A stretch of DNA of 64,000 bases from Streptomyces sp. CB02056 (GTDB lineage: Bacteria > Actinomycetota > Actinomycetes > Streptomycetales > Streptomycetaceae): NCBI RefSeq assembly GCF_001905545.1, contig NZ_LIPD01000004.1, positions 474,610 through 538,609 of the forward strand, in the 5' to 3' direction. Made by a program: the position numbers and the translations under genes. The notes under the pieces were generated by a model. It had not been told where the DNA came from, did not search any database, and saw only the letters and a program-made list of their open reading frames with translations. Below are positions 59,069 through 64,000 of the stretch, piece after piece; the first letter of the stretch is position 1, and each line of letters opens with the position of its first letter.

Positions 59069-59869
59069 TCAGGCCGGTACGGGTCCGGCGAAGTCGAGCA
59101 CCCGCCGCGGCTCGCCGAGCAGGTCGGCCTGCCGGAGGATCGCCTGGTAGGCGTGGTGCAGCGCGCGGCCGGGCTCCAGCCCCAGGTCGTCGGCGAGCCG
59201 GCGGCGGGTGCTGTGGAAGACCTCCAGCGCCTCGGCCTGCCGGCCGTCGCGGTAGAGCGCGAGCATCAACAGCTCGCTCAGGCGCTCCCGTTCGGAGTGC
59301 TCGACGGCGAGCTGCCGCAGTTCGGACACCGGGACCCGGGCCGAGTCCACGGCGAGCTTGGCGGCGGTCAGGTCCTCGTACGCGCTGATCCGGCGCTCCT
59401 CCAGGTGCGCCGCCCGGATCCGGCAGCGCAGCCCGTCGCAGGAGTCCATCAGGGCGCCGCCGCGCCACAGGCCGAGCGCCTCCTCCAGGGTCGCGATGGC
59501 GCGGTCCGGGTCGCGCCGGGCGAGATCGCCGCCCGCGTCGGCGAGCCGCAGGAAACGGTGCGCGTCGATCGCGTCCGTCGGGACGTCGAGGAGATAGCCG
59601 CCGTTGGCGGTGCGGAGGGTTTCGTCGCCCTTGCGGCCGGTCACGGATTCCAGCAGCCGGCGCAGTCGGCCGACATTCGCCTGGAGGGCGTTGCGGGCAT
59701 TGGCCATCGGCTGGTCGCCCCATAACTCGTCCACGATCTCGTCGAACGGGACCGGGATCCCCGGTGAGGTCGCCAGCAGGGTCAGCACGACGCTGGTCCG
59801 CTTCGACGCCATGGTGTAGTGCACGTTCTCGTGCGACAGGAGCAGCGGACCGAGAAGCTTGATTTCCAC
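59069..59869 (-). CDS. SARP/AfsR-type transcriptional activator
   Basis: This 266-residue protein has the SARP layout. An OmpR-like winged helix covers about 1-95 (EIKLLGPLLLSHENVHYTMASKRTSVVLTLLATSPG, VPFDEIVDELWGDQPMANARNALQANVGRLRRLL), followed by a bacterial transcriptional activation domain (DAHRFLRLADAGG, ALGLWRGGALMDS, EHSERERLSELLMLALYRDGRQAEALEVFHSTRRRLADDLGLEPGRALHHAYQAIL). SARPs bind heptamer repeats at 11-bp spacing, and at least four such promoters are found in this cluster. The start is GTG with GGGGTG ahead. Confidence 0.93.
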   Translation of the reverse strand: MEIKLLGPLLLSHENVHYTMASKRTSVVLTLLATSPGIPVPFDEIVDELWGDQPMANARNALQANVGRLRRLLESVTGRKGDETLRTANGGYLLDVPTDAIDAHRFLRLADAGGDLARRDPDRAIATLEEALGLWRGGALMDSCDGLRCRIRAAHLEERRISAYEDLTAAKLAVDSARVPVSELRQLAVEHSERERLSELLMLALYRDGRQAEALEVFHSTRRRLADDLGLEPGRALHHAYQAILRQADLLGEPRRVLDFAGPVPA

Positions 59870-60179
59870 AGCAGCACCCCATGATTTTCCGAGCCGTCCA
59901 GGTGAGTCTGCGCGACGCCGGTGCGGACCGGGAGATACCAGCCGGGCGGGGCGGCCGGGGGCGGATGGTATGACACGCCCTGTGCATGACACCCGGAGGG
60001 GCGCCGGATCGACGGGGGAGCGATCCGGCGCCCGGCTCGGAGGCGGGGGTGCGGCCTCGCCGCGCCACCCGGGACGGGCCGACGGGGACGCACCGTGACG
60101 GCGGGCCCGTATCTGTCGACCTGTCAGAAGAATGCTACAGGTGGCGGGTTGAGCTGTCCATGGGAAGTCGGAGGTGCGG
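59870..60179. other. Gene-free region between the SARP gene and sbnB
   Basis: This 310-bp gap contains the sbnB terminator hairpin and should contain the SARP promoter. No TCAG triplet is seen here, so the SARP gene does not appear to activate itself. Confidence 0.45.
59999..60033. terminator. Hairpin terminator after sbnB
   Basis: GGGCGCCGGATCG (59999-60011) pairs perfectly with CGATCCGGCGCCC (60021-60033) around a 9-base loop, about 150 bp past the sbnB stop and before the SARP gene. Confidence 0.75.
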
Positions 60180-61262
60180 CTACGACTGCCCGGCGCCCCG
60201 GCCGTAGCGGTCCAGCTCGTGGAAGAAGCCGTCCACGACGGCGAGTTCACCCCGCGCGGCCAGCGAGTCGTAGACGTACCGGCCGACCGCGAGGTCGAGC
60301 ACGCCGAGCCCGAACGGAGAGAACACCACCGGCCGGTCGGTCGGCACCCGGACCTTTCCGGCCATCACCTCGTGGAGCGTGCCGTCGATGAAGTCCCGGT
60401 TGCCGGTGAGCTGTTCGGTCAGGTGCGGGGAGGTCTCGGCCTTCAGGCAGTGCTCGACGTCGTCCAGCACGTTGGCCGAGGCGAGCAGCACCTCGGGCGC
60501 CAGGTCGCGCAGCGAGACGTTGAGCACCACCGGGTTGTGGGAGAACCACGAGGGGTCGGTGAGGTGCGGCTTCGCGGCGACGGTCGCCAGGACCACCAGG
60601 TCCGAGGCGCGGACCAGCTCCTCGGCGCTCCCGTGCACGGTGATCCGGGGCGAGGCGCCGGCCTGCTCCCGGTCGGCCCGCTCCGGGTCCGCGCGCTCCA
60701 GGTAGGAGCGGAAGCCGGCCGCGTGCTCGGCGGACAGGTCGTGCACCCCGACCTCGTCGAACTCCCAGCCGGTGCGGGCCAGATAGGTGTGGATGTGCCG
60801 GGCGATCAGCCCGGTGCCGATGAAGCCGACCCGCCGCGGCCGGGGCCGGCCGGCGGAGAGCCGGTCGGCCGCGAGCGCGGCCGAGGCGGCGGTGCGGGCG
60901 GCGCTGATGATCGAGCTCTCCAGGCAGGCGATCGGGTAGCCGGTCGCGGGGTCGTTGAGCACCAGCACCGCGGAGGCCCGGGGGAGGCCCGCGGCCACGT
61001 TCTCCGGGAAGCTGGAGATCCACTTGATCCCGTCGACCGGCGTGCCGCCGCCCACCGAGGCCGGCAGCGCGATGATGCGCGAGCTGGGCCGGTCCGGGAA
61101 GCGCAGGAAGTACGACGGCGGGTTGACCGTGTCCCCCTCGCCGTGCACCCGGTAGGTCGCCGCGACCAGGTCGACGGTCTGCTTCTCGTTGCCGGACAGC
61201 ACGCCGTGCACCTGCGCGCCGGGGACGACGGCGAACTGCGGGATCTGCCTCTGCTGCGTCAT
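60180..61262 (-). CDS. sbnB: SbnB-like N-(1-amino-1-carboxy-2-ethyl)-glutamate dehydrogenase
   Basis: The 360-residue protein is of the ornithine cyclodeaminase/mu-crystallin family. VDGIKWISSFPENVAAGLPRASAVLVLNDPATGYP is the substrate region and RRVGFIGTGLIARHIHTYL the NAD-binding loop, with NVSLRDLAPEVLLAS and DDVEHCLKAETSPHL following. SbnB uses NAD to cleave the SbnA product to L-2,3-diaminopropionate and 2-oxoglutarate. It is the natural partner of the sbnA gene at 38214-39233. It is divergent from the halogenase gene. Confidence 0.9.
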   Translation of the reverse strand: MTQQRQIPQFAVVPGAQVHGVLSGNEKQTVDLVAATYRVHGEGDTVNPPSYFLRFPDRPSSRIIALPASVGGGTPVDGIKWISSFPENVAAGLPRASAVLVLNDPATGYPIACLESSIISAARTAASAALAADRLSAGRPRPRRVGFIGTGLIARHIHTYLARTGWEFDEVGVHDLSAEHAAGFRSYLERADPERADREQAGASPRITVHGSAEELVRASDLVVLATVAAKPHLTDPSWFSHNPVVLNVSLRDLAPEVLLASANVLDDVEHCLKAETSPHLTEQLTGNRDFIDGTLHEVMAGKVRVPTDRPVVFSPFGLGVLDLAVGRYVYDSLAARGELAVVDGFFHELDRYGRGAGQS

Positions 61263-61301
61263 GAGTGGCTCCGTCTCGGGGGAGATCTGGCCACAGCAGT
61301 G

Positions 61302-61329
61302 TGGCTGACCTGCGCTGACACCGCGCTGA
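61302..61329 (-). promoter_or_regulatory. Weaker SARP-type repeat before sbnB
   Basis: Minus-strand TCAGCGC, TCAGCGC and TCAGCCA start at 61329, 61318 and 61308, spaced 11 and 10 bp. No NANNNT hexamer stands seven bases on, so this copy is less sure than the other four. Confidence 0.4.
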
Positions 61330-61556
61330 TGGCCCGTCAGGCGTTCGAATGGTCCGACAGGTACGGGTCAATCCGACCTGCGACTTTCGACCAGTGCCAA
61401 ATGACCTGGTCGGACCTTACGAGGATGCCTAGAGTCACTCTCTGGTGGCGCCGCCCTCAGCTTCTACCAGCGGGGTGACGACCGACGGCGCCACCTCGGC
61501 CGGTATCCGGCACCTCCCCTGCCGGAAACACGTGGACCACCGAAGAGGAGTCACCA

Positions 61557-63107
61557 GTGCTCGACCGGGTTGTGATCGTAGGCGGCGGAACAGCGGGTTG
61601 GATGACGGCTTCGTACCTGAAGGCCGCGTTCGAGGACCGGGTGGACATCACCCTCGTGGAATCCGGCAACATCTCCACCGTGGGCGTCGGCGAGGCCACC
61701 TTCAGCGACATCCGCCACTTCTTCGAGTTCCTCGGACTCAAGGAGAAGGACTGGATGCCGGCCTGCAACGCGACGTACAAGCTCGCCGTCCGCTTCGAGG
61801 ACTGGCGCGAGCCCGGCCACTACTTCTACCACCCGTTCGAGCAGATGCGCTCGGTCAACGGCTTCCCGCTCACCGACTGGTGGCTCAAGCAGGGGCCGAC
61901 CAGCCGGTTCGACAAGGACTGCTTCGTGATGGCCTCGGTCATCGACGCCGGCCTCAGCCCCCGCCACCTCGACGGCGCCCTCATCGACCAGCCCTTCGAC
62001 GAGGGCGCGGACGAGATGCAGGGCCTCACCATGTCCGAGCACCAGGGCAAGACCCAGTTCCCGTACGCCTACCAGTTCGAGGCCGCGCTGCTCGCCAAGT
62101 ACCTGACGCAGTACGCCACCGACAGAGGCGTCAAGCGCATCGTCGACGACGTCCAGGACGTCCGGCTCGACGACCGCGGCTGGATCAGCGGACTGCGCAC
62201 CGCCGAGCACGGCGAGCTCACCGGCGACCTCTTCATCGACTGCACCGGCTTCCGCGGGCTGCTGCTGAACAAGGCGCTGGAGGAGCCGTTCATCTCCTAC
62301 CAGGACACCCTGCCCAACGACAGCGCCGTCGCCCTCCAGGTGCCGATGGACATGGCGAAGCGCGGCGTGCTGCCCTGCACCACCGCGACCGCCCAGGACG
62401 CCGGCTGGATCTGGACGATCCCGCTGATGGGCCGGGTCGGCACCGGGTACGTCTACGCGAAGGACTACCTCTCGCCGGAGGAGGCCGAGCGGACCCTGCG
62501 CGCCTTCGTCGGCCCCGCCGCCGCCGACGTCGAGGCCAACCACATCCGGATGCGGATCGGCCGCAGCCGCAACTCCTGGTCCCGCAACTGCGTGGCCGTC
62601 GGCCTCGCCAGCGGCTTCGTGGAGCCGCTGGAGTCCACCGGGATCTTCTTCATCCACCACGCCATCGAGCAACTGGTCAAGTACTTCCCGGCGCAGGACT
62701 GGAACCCGGTCCGGCGCGACCTCTACAACCGGGCCGTCGCCCATGTCATGGACGGGGTACGGGAGTTCCTGGTCCTGCACTACGTCGCCGCCAAGCGCAC
62801 CGACACCCAGTACTGGCGGGACACCAAGACCCGGAAGATCCCCGACTCGCTGGCCGAGCGGCTCGAACTCTGGAAGGCCCAACTCCCGGACTCCGAAACG
62901 GTCTTCCCCTACTACCACGGCCTGCCGCCGTACTCCTACATGAGCGTCCTGCTGGGCATGGGCGGCATCGAGGTGGCGCACTCCCCGGCCCTGGACCTCT
63001 CCGACGGCGCCGCCGCGGAACGGGAGTTCGCGCAGATCCGGGAGAAGACCGAACGGCTCGTCGCGACGCTGCCCAAGGCGTACGACTACTTCGCCCGGAT
63101 GCGCTGA
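61557..63107 (+). CDS. Flavin-dependent tryptophan-type halogenase
   Basis: The 516-residue enzyme has the FAD motif VIVGGGTAGWM (GGGTAGW at 9-15), the candidate catalytic Lys75 in NATYKLAVRF, the diagnostic WIWTIP motif at 284-289 and SGFVEPLESTGIFFIHHAIEQ, which holds the halide/FAD-linked Glu-Ser. It needs FADH2 from a reductase not seen here. Such enzymes chlorinate free tryptophan or another aromatic ring. With an aromatic-like pocket in NRPS module 2, chlorotryptophan is a reasonable guess. The start is GTG with GAGGAG ahead. Confidence 0.94.
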   Translation: MLDRVVIVGGGTAGWMTASYLKAAFEDRVDITLVESGNISTVGVGEATFSDIRHFFEFLGLKEKDWMPACNATYKLAVRFEDWREPGHYFYHPFEQMRSVNGFPLTDWWLKQGPTSRFDKDCFVMASVIDAGLSPRHLDGALIDQPFDEGADEMQGLTMSEHQGKTQFPYAYQFEAALLAKYLTQYATDRGVKRIVDDVQDVRLDDRGWISGLRTAEHGELTGDLFIDCTGFRGLLLNKALEEPFISYQDTLPNDSAVALQVPMDMAKRGVLPCTTATAQDAGWIWTIPLMGRVGTGYVYAKDYLSPEEAERTLRAFVGPAAADVEANHIRMRIGRSRNSWSRNCVAVGLASGFVEPLESTGIFFIHHAIEQLVKYFPAQDWNPVRRDLYNRAVAHVMDGVREFLVLHYVAAKRTDTQYWRDTKTRKIPDSLAERLELWKAQLPDSETVFPYYHGLPPYSYMSVLLGMGGIEVAHSPALDLSDGAAAEREFAQIREKTERLVATLPKAYDYFARMR

Positions 63108-63137
63108 CCACGATCCCGGGAAAGGGGCCCGTTCGTC

Positions 63138-64000
63138 ATGGACGTCCTCCAGCTCCTGACACGCGTCGTGCACGCGGCCGCCGTCCTCGGCGTCGTGCTG
63201 CTGATCGCCGTGGCGGGCAGGAGAGTCGCGCGCCGTCTCCGGCAGCCGGAGGTGATCGGGGAGATCACGGGGGGCCTGCTGGCCGGGCCCGCCGTGATCG
63301 CCCTGGCCGGCCGGCCCGCCTTCGACGCCGTGCTGCCGGGGCCGGTGTTCGACCTCGTCAAGACCGTCGCCGAGGCCGCCCTGGTGCTCTTCCTGGTCGG
63401 CCTCGCCCACAAACTGCGCCGCGGCCGGGACCGGCTGCCCCGGCGCGCCACCACCTGGATCACCGTCGGGGCGCTGGTGCCGCCGCTGGCCACCGGAGGC
63501 CTGCTGGTCGGGCTGATCGCCCTCACCGGCGACCGGGCGGCCCGCGGCGGCGCCCCGCTGCCGGCCTTCCTCCTGATGGTCGCGGTCACCATGGCCATCA
63601 CCGCCGTCCCGGTGATGGCCCGCATCCTGGCCGACCGCGGGATGAGCGACGGCGTCCCGGGCCGGCTCTCGCTGGCCTCCGCCGTCGTCATCGACGCCTG
63701 CGGCTGGCTGCTGCTCTCCCTGGCCATCAGCCTGGGCGCCGGGGACCCGGCACGCTCGCTGCACTCGCTGCGCGCCCTGGCCGTCGGCGTGGTCTGCGCG
63801 CTGGCCATCCGCTACGCGCTGGGCACCCGGACCGCGTCCCGGCTCTGCGGCCGCTCGCCCCGGGCGATGGCGGTCCTGGTCGCGGTGGCCGCCCTCGCGG
63901 TGGCCTTCGCCATGAAGCACCTCGGCATGACGTCGATCCTCGGCGCGGCACTGGCCGGGCTGGCGGTCCCGCACGACGACGGCGGCCCGTGGACCCGGGT
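63138..64000 (+). CDS. CPA2-type cation/proton antiporter (partial)
   Basis: The open frame from ATG 63138 to the window end gives about 287 residues of a polytopic membrane protein. LRQPEVIGEITGGLLAGPA is the characteristic first exchanger motif, followed by EAALVLFLVGLAHKLRR, MAITAVPVMARILADRGM and LASAVVIDACGWLLLSLAISLG (Asp in the ion-binding helix). It is a KefB/NapA-like exchanger, truncated by the window. It starts 30 bp after the halogenase stop, possibly co-transcribed; antiporters are common at edges of antibiotic clusters. Confidence 0.88.
   Translation, partial: MDVLQLLTRVVHAAAVLGVVLLIAVAGRRVARRLRQPEVIGEITGGLLAGPAVIALAGRPAFDAVLPGPVFDLVKTVAEAALVLFLVGLAHKLRRGRDRLPRRATTWITVGALVPPLATGGLLVGLIALTGDRAARGGAPLPAFLLMVAVTMAITAVPVMARILADRGMSDGVPGRLSLASAVVIDACGWLLLSLAISLGAGDPARSLHSLRALAVGVVCALAIRYALGTRTASRLCGRSPRAMAVLVAVAALAVAFAMKHLGMTSILGAALAGLAVPHDDGGPWTR

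Noticed and set aside
61330..61440. A SARP-type triplet for the halogenase promoter
   Set aside because: A TAGAGT hexamer (61430-61435) is present and GACC words recur, but their spacing is 14 and 10 bp and TCAG is absent, so I do not call a SARP site there.

Overview
The window is high-GC actinomycete DNA. Codon third positions are strongly G/C, and the DrrAB-type exporters, SARP and LysR regulators, CGNR zinc-finger protein, SCO6745-like protein and tannase fit Streptomyces or Kitasatospora. No rRNA, tRNA, insertion sequence, integrase or CRISPR array is visible.

Left flank (1-20.1 kb) is ordinary accessory chromosome. It starts with a DrrAB-like exporter behind two TetR-type operators, facing the start of a cut-off divergent gene. 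An aldo/keto reductase, a TetR regulator with a palindromic operator before a DUF4188 gene, a C39-like protease and an SCO6745-like protein follow. Next come ribulose-phosphate 3-epimerase (rpe), a pirin, an unknown protein, a GH16-like exported protein divergent from a processive family-2 glycosyltransferase with a tiny membrane partner, a CGNR protein coupled to two ABC-F proteins, a secreted tannase-type esterase and several small genes.

From about 20.1 to 63.1 kb lies one large biosynthetic cluster. (a) On the minus strand a four-module NRPS (23260-38214; C-A-T-E-C-A-T-C-A-T-C-A-T-TE) is followed by a DrrB-like permease, a P450 and a DrrA-like ATPase. sbnA (2,3-diaminopropionate synthesis) lies directly upstream. 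(b) At 39.4-46.1 kb a minus-strand operon encodes a KAS III, a PreATP-grasp/ATP-grasp ligase, a fold-III PLP decarboxylase, an ACP, a second thiolase-fold protein and two acyl-CoA-dehydrogenase-like proteins. The ligase/decarboxylase/ACP trio looks like butirosin BtrJ/BtrK/BtrI, which load an amino acid on an ACP and decarboxylate it. (c) At 47.1-54.8 kb there is an Asp/Glu-type racemase and a highly reducing type II PKS operon: ACP, KS, alpha/beta-hydrolase, double-hotdog protein, CLF, two complementary dehydratase halves, KR and a kappa-GST-type isomerase. (d) At 54.9-63.1 kb are an ArsR-controlled MacB-like ABC system, LysR and SARP regulators, sbnB and a tryptophan-type flavin halogenase. 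A CPA2 antiporter gene runs off the right end.

The genes can be read as follows (inference). The amino-acid/ACP operon makes an amine-bearing starter. The type II PKS extends it into a polyene. The NRPS N-acylates a diamino acid (Dab/Dap-like, then epimerised) with the polyenoyl group and adds an aromatic-like residue, a possible beta-amino acid and glycine. P450 and halogenase decorate the product and DrrAB-type proteins export it.

The best regulatory signal is a set of TCAG heptamer triplets at 11-bp spacing, each followed 7 bp later by a NANNNT hexamer. They precede the KAS III operon, sbnA-NRPS, the racemase and the ACP/KS operon, with a weaker copy before sbnB. This is the architecture of SARP-activated promoters, and a SARP gene lies in the cluster.
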